Assembly (NCBI RefSeq): GCF_900110775.1
Contig: NZ_FOEP01000007.1
Location: forward strand, 62,001 to 126,000
From: Thalassovita taeanensis
GTDB lineage: Bacteria > Pseudomonadota > Alphaproteobacteria > Rhodobacterales > Rhodobacteraceae
Length of the DNA stretch: 64,000 bases
Reading direction: 5' to 3'
Shown here: piece after piece, positions 34,762-44,391 of the stretch
Layout of the letters: every line of letters begins with the position of its first letter
Numbering within the stretch: position 1 is the first letter of the stretch
Made by a program: the position numbers and the translations under genes
Notes under the pieces: generated by a model
Databases searched by the model: none
The model's input: the letters and a program-made list of their open reading frames with translations, nothing else
What the model was told of the DNA's origin: nothing

Positions 34762-36540
34762 TCAGAAATTGGCCGCATCCAAGGCCATCACCGTATCGGC
34801 ACCGCTGTTGATGCGGGCCAGGTGCATGCCGGTGGCGGGCAGGCGGCGGGCCATGTAATAGCGGCCCGTCGTGATTTTGGTCTGATAGAATTCAGCGTCG
34901 GATGCACCCGCAGCCAGCGCTTCGTTCGCGGCCTTGGCCATCTGCGCCCACATCAGGCCCAGGCAGACATGGCCGAAAAGGTGCATGAAATCATACGACC
35001 CGGACAGCGCGTTGTTTGGGTTCTTCATGCCGTTCTGCATGAAATACATGCCCGCAGCCTGAAGATCCTTCGATGCGGCTTTCAGCGGTGTCAGGAAGTC
35101 GTCCTTGAGCGCCTCGTTGCCGTCATTGTCCTTGATGAAGTTTTTCACCAGATCGAAGAAGGCCATGACGTGTTTGCCACCGTCCTGTGCCAGCTTGCGG
35201 CCGACCAGATCCAGCGCCTGAACGCCGTTGGCCCCTTCATAGATCATGGCGATACGTGCATCGCGGGTGAACTGCGACATGCCCGATTCTTCGATATAGC
35301 CGTGGCCGCCATAAACCTGCTGCGCCTGAACGGTCATGTCATAGCCCTGATCGGTCAGGAAGCCCTTGATCACCGGGGTCAGCAGGCTGACCAGCCCGTC
35401 GGCTGCCTTGTCCTCGCCGCGGTGGGCCTGATCAATCATCATCGAGCCCCACATGATGAAGGCGCGCGCGCCCTCGATGAAGCTTTTCTGGTCCATCAGG
35501 TTGCGGCGGATGTCGGGGTGCACGATCAGCGGATCGGCGGGACCATCCGGGTTTTTCACGCCGGTCACGTCGCGGCCCTGAAGGCGATCCTTGGCATAGA
35601 TCACGGCGTTCTGATATGCGGCTTCGGCCTGTGCCAACCCCTGCATTCCGACGCCGATCCGGGCCTCGTTCATCATGGTGAACATGGCGCGCATGCCTTT
35701 ATGCTCATCGCCCAGAAGATACCCGGTTGCCTCGTCATAGTTCATGACGCAGGTCGAGTTGCCGTGGATGCCCATCTTTTCTTCGATATTGCCGCAGGCC
35801 ACGCCATTGCGCGCACCAAGGCTGCCGTCTTCGGCGACCATGAATTTGGGCACGATGAACAGTGACACACCCTTGATGCCATCGGGGCCACCGGGGATCT
35901 TGGCCAGAACCAGATGGACGATGTTTGATGCCATGTCATGTTCGCCGGCAGAGATGAAAATCTTCTGGCCAGAGAGCTTGAAGCTGCCATCGGCCTGCGG
36001 CACGGCTTTGGTGCGCATCAGACCCAGATCGGTGCCGCAATGCGGCTCGGTCAGGTTCATCGTGCCGGTCCATTCGCAGGATACCATCTTGGGCAGATAG
36101 GTCGCTTTCTGCTGATCGGTGCCGTGCGCCAGAATGGCCGAGGCCGCGCCATGGGTCAGGCCCTGATACATGGTGAATGCCTGATTGGCAGAACTGAACA
36201 TTTCGCCCATGGCAGTGCTCATGACATAGGGCATTCCCTGGCCGCCGAACTCTTCGGGCATGTCCAGCCCGGTCCAACCACCCTCGCGGACCTGATCAAA
36301 GGCGGATTTGAAGCCGGTGGGCGTGCGAACCACGCCGTTTTCCAACACGCAGCCCTCTTTGTCGCCAACCACGTTCAGCGGGGCCACCACTTCGGAGGTG
36401 ATCTTGCCAGCTTCTTCCAGCACGGCCGAGGTGAAATCGGCTTCAAGCTCGGAATATCCCGGAATATCGGCTTGGCTTACTTTCAGCAGGTCGTGCAACA
36501 CGAACTGCATGTCCTTGGTGGGTGCGGTATAGCTTGGCAT
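34762..36540 (-). CDS. Acyl-CoA dehydrogenase, long DmdC/AcdC-type
   Basis: This 592-aa FAD enzyme is about 200 residues longer than ordinary acyl-CoA dehydrogenases, as in the DmdC/AcdC family that includes 3-methylthiopropanoyl-CoA dehydrogenase. Features are the N-terminal [19 protein letters not shown], the flavin-binding [16 protein letters not shown] and [11 protein letters not shown], and the catalytic glutamate in [16 protein letters not shown] (near residue 430). A C-terminal extension follows. It introduces the double bond in the first step of beta-oxidation. The MerR gene just upstream (24-bp gap) probably controls it. Whether DMSP-derived or fatty acyl-CoA is the substrate cannot be told. 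Confidence 0.88.
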   Translation of the reverse strand: MPSYTAPTKDMQFVLHDLLKVSQADIPGYSELEADFTSAVLEEAGKITSEVVAPLNVVGDKEGCVLENGVVRTPTGFKSAFDQVREGGWTGLDMPEEFGGQGMPYVMSTAMGEMFSSANQAFTMYQGLTHGAASAILAHGTDQQKATYLPKMVSCEWTGTMNLTEPHCGTDLGLMRTKAVPQADGSFKLSGQKIFISAGEHDMASNIVHLVLAKIPGGPDGIKGVSLFIVPKFMVAEDGSLGARNGVACGNIEEKMGIHGNSTCVMNYDEATGYLLGDEHKGMRAMFTMMNEARIGVGMQGLAQAEAAYQNAVIYAKDRLQGRDVTGVKNPDGPADPLIVHPDIRRNLMDQKSFIEGARAFIMWGSMMIDQAHRGEDKAADGLVSLLTPVIKGFLTDQGYDMTVQAQQVYGGHGYIEESGMSQFTRDARIAMIYEGANGVQALDLVGRKLAQDGGKHVMAFFDLVKNFIKDNDGNEALKDDFLTPLKAASKDLQAAGMYFMQNGMKNPNNALSGSYDFMHLFGHVCLGLMWAQMAKAANEALAAGASDAEFYQTKITTGRYYMARRLPATGMHLARINSGADTVMALDAANF

Positions 36541-36563
36541 GTCTCTCTCCCTAAACGCCGGAG

Positions 36564-36968
36564 TTACTCGGCAGCTTTCTTCGGTTCATCCAACGAGGCG
36601 ATCATTTTTTCGCCCCAGCTCATTTGCTCTTTCAGGTCGTCGATGGCTTTTGTCAGCTCATCGCGCTGTTGTTCCATGTCCCGCAGGCGGTCCTGCGCAA
36701 TTTCATAGGTGCGCGTCAGCTGCGTTTGCTGGGCGTCTCCCATATTGTAGAGATCCAGAAGCTGGCGGATCTCTTCGAGGCTGAAGCCGAAACGCTTGCC
36801 CCGCAGGATAAGTTTCAGCCGTGCCCGGTCACGATGTGTGAACAGACGCTTTTGTCCTTCGCGGATCGGGAACAAAAGTTCCTTGGCTTCATAAAAACGC
36901 AATGTGCGCGGTGTTACCTGAAACGCATCACACATTTCGCGGATCGTCATCGTATAGTCTGTTGTCAT
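36564..36968 (-). CDS. MerR-family transcriptional regulator
   Basis: This is a 134-aa MerR protein. The winged helix [31 protein letters not shown] is followed by a second DNA-contact segment [29 protein letters not shown] and a coiled-coil dimerisation helix (about residues 80-120). No metal-binding cysteines occur, so it belongs with acyl-CoA-sensing rather than metal-sensing MerR proteins. It heads the acyl-CoA dehydrogenase operon and is a paralogue of the next gene upstream. ACGT-containing sites lie directly upstream of its start. Confidence 0.9.
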   Translation of the reverse strand: MTTDYTMTIREMCDAFQVTPRTLRFYEAKELLFPIREGQKRLFTHRDRARLKLILRGKRFGFSLEEIRQLLDLYNMGDAQQTQLTRTYEIAQDRLRDMEQQRDELTKAIDDLKEQMSWGEKMIASLDEPKKAAE

Positions 36969-37036
36969 GTTTCTATCCCTTCGGCTGGTGCCTGTCGGGA
37001 TGAATTGTGGCGGATGACGAGTCGATACAACACAGA

Positions 37037-37097
37037 TTGACGTTGACGTAACCGGGACGTCACGTCACTTCCGTCTTGACGTAAGATCAATCAACGT
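37037..37097. promoter_or_regulatory. Cluster of six ACGT half-sites (candidate MerR operators)
   Basis: TTGACGTTGACGTAA at 37037-37051 fits the TnACGTnnACGTnA symmetry recalled for LiuR-type MerR regulators of acyl-CoA catabolism. Further ACGT copies start at 37057, 37062, 37079 and 37094. The cluster is 69-131 bp upstream of the MerR start at 36968, in a gene-free 229-bp region between the two MerR genes. Binding is inferred. Confidence 0.55.
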
Positions 37098-37197
37098 AAC
37101 AGCGGGATGAACGCAACTTCCTTTCGTGCGAAATCCCAACGAAATAAGGGCCTGGTAAGGAAATCCTTACCCCGGTTGGTGCCGCAAACCGGCCGTA

Positions 37198-37572
37198 TTA
37201 CATCCGGGTAAGCGCGTCGGCGGTGACATCGCGCAGGCGTTTCAGCTCGTCCATCGCCTCTTCCAGCTGCTGACGTTGCTCGGCCAGTTCGCTCAACTGT
37301 TTGTCTGCCATCGTGACCCAGGTGCGCATCTGGGCTTCATTGCCTTCGTTCTCGTAAATCAAAAGCCACTGGCGGATCCCCTCCAGTGAATAGCCGAATT
37401 TGCGCCCACGCAGAATCAGCGTCATTCGGGCACATTCGCGGGCGCCGTAAAAGCGTGACCGCCCCTCGCGTTCGGGGTGAAGTAATTCGATATATTCATA
37501 ATAGCGCAAAGTCCGTGGCGTTACTTCGAACTTGGTGCACATTTCTTTGAATGTCAGACGTTTTTCGGACAT
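37198..37572 (-). CDS. MerR-family transcriptional regulator (paralogue)
   Basis: This is a 124-aa MerR protein starting at 37572 after GGGAG; a longer open frame reaches 37797 but is not family-like. The DNA-binding region LTFKEMCTKFEVTPRTLRYYEYIELLHPEREG closely parallels the neighbouring MerR protein, followed by ARMTLILRGRKFGYSLEGIRQWL and a C-terminal coiled coil. It lacks cysteines for metal sensing. It is divergent from a thioesterase gene, so it may regulate that operon and the beta-oxidation genes. The two adjacent paralogues probably arose by duplication. Confidence 0.9.
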   Translation of the reverse strand: MSEKRLTFKEMCTKFEVTPRTLRYYEYIELLHPEREGRSRFYGARECARMTLILRGRKFGYSLEGIRQWLLIYENEGNEAQMRTWVTMADKQLSELAEQRQQLEEAMDELKRLRDVTADALTRM

Positions 37573-37684
37573 TGTGATCGCTCCCTTGAGGGTAGGGTAA
37601 TTTCTGGCTGCGAGAAGGGCAACCTGTGGTCTTGCGGTTTCCGGCGTTTGAAGGACATAAATATGCAAACGGAAGAGGGGCAGC

Positions 37685-38107
37685 ATGAGCGTAGACAATA
37701 TTAAGATGGCCCAGCAGTTCACCGAGGCAATCCCGCATGTAAAAGCGTTGGGGATGCAACTGACAGAAATCGGACAGGGACGGGCGGAAATGCGCATGCC
37801 CTATGACCTGCGTTTCGTCGGTGATCCCGAAAGCGGCGTAATTCATGGCGGGGCGGTCTTTGCGCTGCTGGATACGACTTGCGGAGCAGCGGTCATGTGC
37901 CATCCGTCCTCGCCAGGGGAGACCGCGACCATTGACTTGCGCATCGACTATATGCGCGCTGCGACGCCGGGACAGGCAATCCGCACGCGGGCGCATTGCT
38001 ATCGTCTGACCAGTTCCGTGGCGTTTGTCCGTGCCGAGGCGCTGGACGATGATGACGACCTGCCTGTCGCCACCGCCAGCGGTGCCTTTACTGTAGCGGC
38101 GAACTGA
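37685..38107 (+). CDS. PaaI-type hotdog thioesterase
   Basis: This is a 140-aa single-hotdog protein. The family core is [19 protein letters not shown] near residue 53 and [12 protein letters not shown] near 83, with HGG binding CoA and an acidic residue (LLD) positioned as the catalytic carboxylate. It hydrolyses acyl- or aryl-CoA esters. GAAGAGGGG precedes the start. It overlaps the next thioesterase by one base (TGATG). Being divergent from a MerR gene, it is likely controlled with acyl-CoA catabolism. Confidence 0.87.
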   Translation: MSVDNIKMAQQFTEAIPHVKALGMQLTEIGQGRAEMRMPYDLRFVGDPESGVIHGGAVFALLDTTCGAAVMCHPSSPGETATIDLRIDYMRAATPGQAIRTRAHCYRLTSSVAFVRAEALDDDDDLPVATASGAFTVAAN

Positions 38108-38616
38108 TGGCGCGTTCACGCCCCGAGCCCGTTCAGGTGGTCAAGCAGCGCCGCGATGCGGCGCTGAATGCGCTGGTACAAGGTGTGCCATATATCCAAT
38201 TTTTGGGCATCGAATTCGACCGCCGCGGAGACGAGTTAACTGCGGTGCTGCCGTTTTCCGACAAGTTGATCGGCAATCCGCTGTTGCCCGCCATTCACGG
38301 CGGTGTGACCGCCGCGTTTCTGGAGGTCACGGCGATCATCGTGCTGAGTTGGACCACACTGTGGGACGAGATCGAAAGCGGAAGTTTTGATGCCGAACAA
38401 CTGGTGGCAGGCAAACTGCCACGCCTGCCCAAGACGATTGATTTCACCGTTGATTATCTAAGGTCCGGTCTGCCGCGCGATGCCTATGCCCGCGCGAAGG
38501 TCAATCGGTCGGGACGGCGGTATGCCTCGGTGCATGTCGAGGCGTGGCAGGACAATCGCAACCGGGCCTTTGCGCAGGCGTCCGGGCACTTTCTGATGCC
38601 GAAGCGCAATGACTGA
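38107..38616 (+). CDS. PaaI-type hotdog thioesterase, second copy
   Basis: This is a 169-aa hotdog protein with AIHGGVTAAFLEVTAIIVL near residue 60 and TIDFTVDYLRSGLP near 112. The catalytic acidic position appears as glutamate (FLE). It is longer than the upstream copy because of an insertion (DEIESGSFDAEQLVAG) between the helix and the next strand. The two adjacent, coupled thioesterases probably act on different chain lengths or form a heteromer. It overlaps the MATE gene by eight bases. Confidence 0.85.
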   Translation: MARSRPEPVQVVKQRRDAALNALVQGVPYIQFLGIEFDRRGDELTAVLPFSDKLIGNPLLPAIHGGVTAAFLEVTAIIVLSWTTLWDEIESGSFDAEQLVAGKLPRLPKTIDFTVDYLRSGLPRDAYARAKVNRSGRRYASVHVEAWQDNRNRAFAQASGHFLMPKRND

Positions 38617-39955
38617 AACGCCCGGCGCGATCAGGGGTATCACCCACGCGCGGGTTTTGAAGATTGCGCTGCCGATCGTTCTGTCCAATGCCACTGTGCC
38701 TATTCTGGGCGCGGTGGATACCGGTGTTGTCGGCCAGTTGGGGCAGGCCGCCCCGATTGGCGCGGTGGGTGTCGGTGCCATTATCTTGACGGCGATTTAC
38801 TGGGTGTTTGGCTTTCTGCGCATGGGTACGACTGGGCTGACGTCGCAGGCCCTTGGTGCAGGGCAGACGGGCGAAGTGGCAGCGTTGCTGACCCGTGCCT
38901 TACTGATTGGGGTGTCAGCCGGGGTGGCTGCGATCCTGCTTCAGGTGCCACTGTTCTGGGCTGCATTTCAGCTTTCACCAGCCAGCCCAGAGGTAGAAGG
39001 CCTGACGCGCGCCTATATGGGTATTCGCGTGTACTCGGCTCCGGCGGCAATAGCGCTGTATGGAGTCACTGGTTGGCTGATCGCGCAAGAGCGGACACGG
39101 GCGGTTCTGATCATCCAGATTTGGATGAACGGGCTGAACATTCTGCTGGATCTGTGGTTCGTGCTGGGGCTTGGCTGGGGCGTCGAAGGCGTGGCGATTG
39201 CGACCTTTCTAGCGGAATGGAGCGGTTTGGCGCTTGGGCTGTGGATGTGCCGCGCGGCGTTCGGCGTGCCCGCCTGGCGCGACTGGCCGCGGGTGTTTGA
39301 CCGGGAACGGTTGCGGCACATGCTGGGGGTGAACACCGATATTCTGATCCGTTCGCTGCTGCTTGAGGCAATATTCGTGTCCTTCATGTTGCTGGGCGCG
39401 GACTTTGGCGATGTCACTTTGGCAGCCAATCAGGTATTGCTGCAATTTCTGCACATCACGGCTTATGCGTTGGATGGGTTTGCATTCGGGGCAGAGGCGC
39501 TGGTCGGGCAGGCGATGGGCGCGCGGGATCGGGGGGCGCTGCGTCGCAGCGCGATCCTGTCCAGCAGCTGGGGTTTGGTGATTGTGTCAGGCATGGCGGT
39601 GGCCTTTGCTGCTGGCGGCAGCACTTTGGTTGATCTGATGACGACATCAGAACCCGTGCGCGCCGAGGCCCGCGAATATATTGGCTATATGGTTGCAGCC
39701 CCTTTGTGCGGGGTTGCGGCCTGGATGTTGGACGGGATTTTTATCGGGGCCACGCGGTCGCGTGATATGCGCAACATGATGGTGGTCAGTTTTGTCGTTT
39801 ATGTAGTTACGGTCCTGGCGTTGGTGCCATGGCTGGGCAATCACGGGTTGTGGTTGGCGCTGTTGATCTCGTTCGTTGCGCGGGGCGTGACGCTGGGCCT
39901 GCGATATCCCGCACTGGAGCGATCAGTTCAGGCCCGCGTCGCCGTCAATAGATAG
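38609..39955 (+). CDS. MATE-family efflux transporter
   Basis: This is a 448-aa inner-membrane protein with about twelve hydrophobic helices in two pseudo-repeated halves. The first starts at ARVLKIALPIVLSNATVPIL and the second near GVNTDILIRSLLLEAIFVSF. This is the DinF-like branch of MATE transporters, which export drugs or metabolites using Na+ or H+. The start overlaps the thioesterase end by eight bases, so it is in the same operon. Its last 28 bases overlap the convergent methyltransferase gene. Confidence 0.9.
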   Translation: MTETPGAIRGITHARVLKIALPIVLSNATVPILGAVDTGVVGQLGQAAPIGAVGVGAIILTAIYWVFGFLRMGTTGLTSQALGAGQTGEVAALLTRALLIGVSAGVAAILLQVPLFWAAFQLSPASPEVEGLTRAYMGIRVYSAPAAIALYGVTGWLIAQERTRAVLIIQIWMNGLNILLDLWFVLGLGWGVEGVAIATFLAEWSGLALGLWMCRAAFGVPAWRDWPRVFDRERLRHMLGVNTDILIRSLLLEAIFVSFMLLGADFGDVTLAANQVLLQFLHITAYALDGFAFGAEALVGQAMGARDRGALRRSAILSSSWGLVIVSGMAVAFAAGGSTLVDLMTTSEPVRAEAREYIGYMVAAPLCGVAAWMLDGIFIGATRSRDMRNMMVVSFVVYVVTVLALVPWLGNHGLWLALLISFVARGVTLGLRYPALERSVQARVAVNR

Positions 39956-40725
39956 CTGAGCGGGAGTTGCGCAGGTTGGCCTTGATAGAGGGCATATTCC
40001 ACCTCCCGGATCGAATGCGGAAATTCCTCCAGCCGGTCTAGGCGTAGCCCCGCTCCGATGCAGGCGGTCACGATGGCGCCCACAGTGTGGATGAACCAAT
40101 GGCTTTCCGCCCCTTCGGCCTGCAGGCCATCATAGGTGAGGGCCGCGGTTTCAGTGAAAGGATCACGGCGAAAATAGGAAAAATCCGGGGTCAGGGGCGT
40201 TTCGCTGTCCGGGTTGAACATCTCTAGAAACGGGTGGGTTTCATAGATCACCAGCCGCCCGCCGGGGCGCAGCAGCCCGGCGACTGAGGCAAAGAAGCCC
40301 GGCAGGTCTGGCATCCAGTTCAGCACGCCGATTGTGATCAGCGCCACGTCAAAATCGCTGGGGGCATTCTGCGGCAAATCATAGATATCCGCGCGCAGGA
40401 AATTGCAATCCGCCCCGGCAATATCGCGCAGGGTTTCGGCTTGCGCCAGGAATGCGCCCGACTGGTCAATGCCCAACCCCTGCCGCGCGCCCAAGGCAAA
40501 GCACGATAACAGTTCGCGCCCGTTATTGCATCCGACCTGCACCACGCGCGATCCTGCGATCCCCGCGTCGGTCAGCGCGGCGGACAAGAGTGTATCCAGA
40601 CGGGAATAGCCGGGGGTCGCAAAACCCGCCGTGAGCCCGTCCCAATAGGCCCCCTGTCCGTGATGCGGCGCCGAGGTGTCCCAAGCAGTGCGATTGGCGG
40701 CGGTGATCCTGACCGTGTCTGTCAT
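39928..40725 (-). CDS. SAM-dependent class I methyltransferase
   Basis: This is a 265-aa protein with a Rossmann-type methyltransferase core. Motif I is VVQVGCNNGRE near residue 61, the acidic strand end GIDQSG follows, then DFDVALITIGVLNWMPDLPGFF (motif IV region) and LLRPGGRLVIYETHPF (motif VI). It resembles small-molecule methyltransferases of the UbiE-like class; the substrate is unknown. The 3' end overlaps the convergent MATE gene by 28 bp, so simultaneous transcription of both would interfere. Confidence 0.82.
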   Translation of the reverse strand: MTDTVRITAANRTAWDTSAPHHGQGAYWDGLTAGFATPGYSRLDTLLSAALTDAGIAGSRVVQVGCNNGRELLSCFALGARQGLGIDQSGAFLAQAETLRDIAGADCNFLRADIYDLPQNAPSDFDVALITIGVLNWMPDLPGFFASVAGLLRPGGRLVIYETHPFLEMFNPDSETPLTPDFSYFRRDPFTETAALTYDGLQAEGAESHWFIHTVGAIVTACIGAGLRLDRLEEFPHSIREVEYALYQGQPAQLPLSYLLTATRA

Positions 40726-40914
40726 CTGAGCCTCGCGTATATCAATCCGATGTTAACTCTCAGATGCCAGACTGCCCAGATATTTGCGTACTGAGGGAGG
40801 ATATTTTGCTGAATTTAACGCTATGAACGCAGGCGCAGGGCGATGCTGCCGCGCGCTCTGGTCGGGTTGACGGCAGGCTTGGCCTGGATCTTGGTGTTTC
40901 CTGTCTGAGCGATG

Positions 40915-41253
40915 TCAAAGCAGGGCGAGAACAGCCTCAGGCGGGCGACCGACGGCGGCGCGTGAATCGCTAAAAACGATAGGGCGCTCGATCAGGATCG
41001 GATGGGCAGCCATGGCGGCAATCAGGGTGACATCCGGGTCGGCTTTTGACAGGTTCAGCTCTTTGAACACGGCCTCGCCGGTGCGCATCATGGCAATAGG
41101 CGACAGGCCAAGCGCGGTGCTTGCGGCATACAGCTCGTCAATGCTGGGGGCGTCTTGCAGGTAAAGGCGAATGGTGACCGGACCGCGCTCTTGCAGCAGC
41201 GCCAGTGCCTGGCGCGACTTGGAACAGCGCGGATTGTGCCAGATGGTGATCAT
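40915..41253 (-). CDS. ArsC-family arsenate reductase-like protein
   Basis: This is a 112-aa thioredoxin-fold protein of the glutaredoxin-dependent ArsC/YffB family. The single catalytic cysteine is in [16 protein letters not shown] (residue 10). The second half contains the family motif [14 protein letters not shown] at 41253 is chosen over a TTG two codons earlier because it forms an ATGA overlap with the pyrD stop and has GAGG upstream. No ars operon is nearby, so it may be a general reductase rather than a resistance protein. Confidence 0.85.
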   Translation of the reverse strand: MITIWHNPRCSKSRQALALLQERGPVTIRLYLQDAPSIDELYAASTALGLSPIAMMRTGEAVFKELNLSKADPDVTLIAAMAAHPILIERPIVFSDSRAAVGRPPEAVLALL

Positions 41254-42308
41254 AGCCAATCCTCGCGTTTGCTGCCGACGGCATCTGCGACATTGGAAAA
41301 TCCGTCGCGTTCCAGCAGGCGATCCAGCCCTCGGGCGATTTCGGCGCCAAGAGACAGGCCGCCAAAGACCAGCGCCGTATACAGTTGCACCGCCGAGGCG
41401 CCCGCGCAGATTTTGGCATAGGCTTGCTCTGCAGAGGATACTCCACCAACTCCGATCAGCGGCAGTTGCCCATCGGTCAGTTGCGACAGATGGGCCAACA
41501 CGCGCGTGGATTTTTCAAACAGGGGCGCGCCAGACAGCCCCCCGGTTTCCGTTGCGTGGCAGCTGTGCAGCCCCTCTCGGGACAAGGTGGTGTTGGTGGC
41601 AATGACCGCATCCACGCCCGAGGACAACGCCACGCCAGCGACCTCTTCCAGCTCGATTTCAGTCAGATCCGGCGCGATCTTGAGAAAGACCGGAATCCGC
41701 CGCTCCAGCCCATCACGAGCGTGCATCACCCCAGTCAGCAGTGCCGACAGCGCTGCCTTGCCTTGCAGATCGCGCAGCTTTTCAGTGTTGGGCGACGAGA
41801 CATTGACCGTCGCAAAATCCAGATGCGGGCCGCAATGGGTCAGAACGCGGGCGAAATCGTCAGCGCGATCCGCACTGTCCTTGTTTGCCCCAAGGTTCAG
41901 CCCCAGCACCATGTCACGGGGCCGCTTGGCTAGCCGGGTTCTGATCGCCTCCATCCCGTCATTGTTGAACCCGAAGCGGTTGATCGCAGCACGGTCTTCG
42001 GTCAGGCGAAACAGGCGCGGGCGCGGGTTTCCGGGTTGCGGGCGCGGTGTGGCTGCTCCCACTTCAATAAACCCAAATCCCGCACGGCTGAGCGGCAACA
42101 GCGCGGTGGCGTTCTTGTCAAACCCGGCCGCCAAGCCCACGGGGTTGGGCAGGTTCAGCCCGGCCACCGTCGTGCGCAGCCTGTCGGATGTCACCAGCCC
42201 GCTTAGCGGCACCGCGCCCAATTGCAGTGCCCTGAGCGCCAACCCATGCGCCGTTTCGGGGGCGAATTTTCGCAGGCAGGTCAGCCCCAGACGTTCCAGC
42301 AGGCTCAT
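41250..42308 (-). CDS. pyrD: Dihydroorotate dehydrogenase (quinone), class 2
   Basis: This is a 352-aa membrane-associated flavoenzyme of pyrimidine synthesis that passes electrons to quinone. The start at 42308 overlaps the preceding stop (ATGA). The N-terminal amphipathic helix ([26 protein letters not shown]) is the class 2 membrane-docking element. [42 protein letters not shown] and the catalytic serine region [13 protein letters not shown] are all present, as is the C-terminal FMN phosphate loop [13 protein letters not shown]. It sits in the coupled operon DUF952-pyrD-arsC. Confidence 0.95.
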   Translation of the reverse strand: MSLLERLGLTCLRKFAPETAHGLALRALQLGAVPLSGLVTSDRLRTTVAGLNLPNPVGLAAGFDKNATALLPLSRAGFGFIEVGAATPRPQPGNPRPRLFRLTEDRAAINRFGFNNDGMEAIRTRLAKRPRDMVLGLNLGANKDSADRADDFARVLTHCGPHLDFATVNVSSPNTEKLRDLQGKAALSALLTGVMHARDGLERRIPVFLKIAPDLTEIELEEVAGVALSSGVDAVIATNTTLSREGLHSCHATETGGLSGAPLFEKSTRVLAHLSQLTDGQLPLIGVGGVSSAEQAYAKICAGASAVQLYTALVFGGLSLGAEIARGLDRLLERDGFSNVADAVGSKREDWL

Positions 42309-42643
42309 TCCACACCCTCCGGAAAAACATGCTTGTTGTCTGTCAGCGGCAGCGCTTTGGACCACAGCACGTCCGCGGTTCGCAAAGCGCGATAGAGGTG
42401 CGGGAATAAGGCCCCGCCGCGTGAGGGTTCCCATCTCAGCGCATCGCCCAGGGTGTCGGCCTCCAACGCCAGAAGCATCAGGTTGTCCTCATCGGCGAAA
42501 TGTTTGGTGACGGTTTCGGCCACCTGCTTTGCGGTTGAGAAATGAACATAGCCGTCGGCCACATCCACCGGCGCACCGGGGGTTTCGCCCATTTTGACAA
42601 GCTCTGCCCATTCGGGCGCGCGGAAGATTTTGTATATCAGCAT
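42305..42643 (-). CDS. DUF952 family protein
   Basis: This is a 112-aa small cytosolic protein with the DUF952 pattern: an N-terminal [32 protein letters not shown] in the middle, and [13 protein letters not shown] near the end. Function unknown. Related proteins are often next to pyrD in alphaproteobacteria, as here, where the stop overlaps the pyrD start. It is probably the first gene of the operon. Confidence 0.85.
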   Translation of the reverse strand: MLIYKIFRAPEWAELVKMGETPGAPVDVADGYVHFSTAKQVAETVTKHFADEDNLMLLALEADTLGDALRWEPSRGGALFPHLYRALRTADVLWSKALPLTDNKHVFPEGVE

Positions 42644-42764
42644 AGGCGATCACATGCCTCGCTCCTGACTTGTGGTCAAGATGCTAGGCCGCTGATCATC
42701 TTTGACAGAATGCCGCGAAGGGGGCACGATCATATTTGAAGAGCAACCAATTGGGGATTCTGCC

Positions 42765-44339
42765 ATGTTTTTGCGTTTTCTGGGCGGCGCTGCCGCCATC
42801 GCGTTCAGCGCCGGGGCCGCTGCGGCGGACTATTCGCTGACAATCTTGCACACCAACGATTTCCACGCCCGGTTCGAACCGATCAGCAAGTATGATTCGG
42901 GATGTTCCGAGGCTGACAATACCGAGGGGAAATGCTTCGGCGGGACCGCCCGTTTGGTGGCGGCGGTGGAAGAGGCACGCAAGCGGTCGAACAACGCGAT
43001 TCTGGTGGATGGCGGGGATCAGTTTCAGGGCACGTTGTTTTATAGCTATTATAAGGGCAAAATGGCGGCCGAGTTCATGAACAAGCTGGGCTATGACGCG
43101 ATGACCGTGGGCAACCACGAATTCGACGACGGCCCCGAGGTTCTGAGTGGGTTTATGGATGCGGTCGATTTCCCGGTGCTGATGTCAAACGCCGATGTTT
43201 CGGGCGAGGCGATGCTGGCGGGGAAGCTGGCGAAATCCACGGTGATTGAGCGCGGTGGCGAAAAGCTGGGCCTGATTGGCCTGACCCCGCAGGATACCGA
43301 CGAACTGGCCAGCCCCGGCCCGAATGTGATTTTCACCGATCCGGTGCATGCGGTGCAGGGCGAAGTGGACAAGCTGACGGCCGAGGGCGTGAACAAGATT
43401 ATCGTGCTCAGCCATTCGGGGTATAGGGTCGATCAGCGCGTGGCGGCCGAAACGACCGGTGTTGATGTGATCGTCGGCGGGCACACAAATACCTATCTGT
43501 CGAATACCTCTGATCGCGCTGAAGGACCGTATCCGACCATGGTGGGCGACACGGCGATCGTGTCGGCCTATGCCTATGGCAAGTTTCTGGGCGAGTTGAA
43601 CGTTACCTTTAGCGACGCGGGCGCGTTGATCGAGGCGAAAGGTGAGGCGCTGATCATGGATGCCGCCGTGACGGAGGATGCACCGACGAAAGAGCGGATT
43701 GCCGTTCTGGCGCAACCGCTGGACGAAATCCGCAGTAAGGTTGTGGCGGAAACCGCTGAGGCGATTGATGGCGATAAAGGCTCTTGCCGCGCGGGTGAAT
43801 GCACCATGGGCAATCTGGTGGCCGATGCGATGCTGGCCCGCGTCAAGGCGCAGGGCGTACAGATCGCCATTCAGAACGGCGGCGGTTTGCGCGCCAGCAT
43901 TGATGGGGGTCCCGTGACCATGGGCGAGGTTCTGACGGTGCTGCCGTTCCAGAACACGTTGTCGACCTTTCAGGCCAAAGGCTCCACCCTCATCGCAGCG
44001 CTGGAAAACGGTCTTAGCCAGATCGAAGACGGTGCAGGTCGCTTTCCGCAGGTCGCAGGCATGAAGCTGGTCTATGATCCCGCTGCAGCGCCCGGTTCGC
44101 GTGTGGTTTCGGTCGTGGTGGCCGAAGGCGATACCTTCGTGCCGCTCGACCCTGAAAAGGTCTATGGCGTGGTGACCAATAACTATGTCCGCAATGGCGG
44201 TGACGGGTATAAGGTGCTTGGGGTCGAGGGGATGAATGCCTATGACTTCGGTCCCGATCTGGCAGATGTTACCGCCGAATATTTGGCGCAGCACACTCCC
44301 TATAGCCCATATCTGGATGGGCGTATCACCGCCAAATAA
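42765..44339 (+). CDS. Secreted 5'-nucleotidase / metallophosphoesterase (UshA family)
   Basis: This is a 524-aa exported protein. The start at 42765 yields a signal peptide (MFLRFLGGAAAIAFSAGAAA, cleaved near residue 22). The dinuclear metal site is complete: ILHTNDFHARFEP (27-39), VDGGDQFQGTLF, VGNHEFDDG, VLSHSGYRVD and GGHTNTYL. The C-terminal 5'-nucleotidase domain (about 330-520) has AIQNGGGLRASIDGG and NYVRNGGDGYKVL, which bind the nucleotide base. It probably dephosphorylates extracellular nucleotides in the periplasm. The released nucleosides could feed the cdd-deo-upp salvage operon elsewhere in this window. Confidence 0.92.
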   Translation: MFLRFLGGAAAIAFSAGAAAADYSLTILHTNDFHARFEPISKYDSGCSEADNTEGKCFGGTARLVAAVEEARKRSNNAILVDGGDQFQGTLFYSYYKGKMAAEFMNKLGYDAMTVGNHEFDDGPEVLSGFMDAVDFPVLMSNADVSGEAMLAGKLAKSTVIERGGEKLGLIGLTPQDTDELASPGPNVIFTDPVHAVQGEVDKLTAEGVNKIIVLSHSGYRVDQRVAAETTGVDVIVGGHTNTYLSNTSDRAEGPYPTMVGDTAIVSAYAYGKFLGELNVTFSDAGALIEAKGEALIMDAAVTEDAPTKERIAVLAQPLDEIRSKVVAETAEAIDGDKGSCRAGECTMGNLVADAMLARVKAQGVQIAIQNGGGLRASIDGGPVTMGEVLTVLPFQNTLSTFQAKGSTLIAALENGLSQIEDGAGRFPQVAGMKLVYDPAAAPGSRVVSVVVAEGDTFVPLDPEKVYGVVTNNYVRNGGDGYKVLGVEGMNAYDFGPDLADVTAEYLAQHTPYSPYLDGRITAK

Positions 44340-44359
44340 GCCGGTTTGAAATGCTTGAG

Positions 44360-44388
44360 ACGGCGCGCCACCCCGGCGCGCCGTTTTG
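44360..44388 (+). terminator. Terminator between convergent nucleotidase and isochorismatase genes
   Basis: ACGGCGCGCC and GGCGCGCCGT form a perfect 10-bp stem with an ACCCC loop, followed by TTTTG. It lies 20 bases after the nucleotidase stop and just before the convergent stop at 44392. Confidence 0.85.
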
Positions 44389-44391
44389 CGT

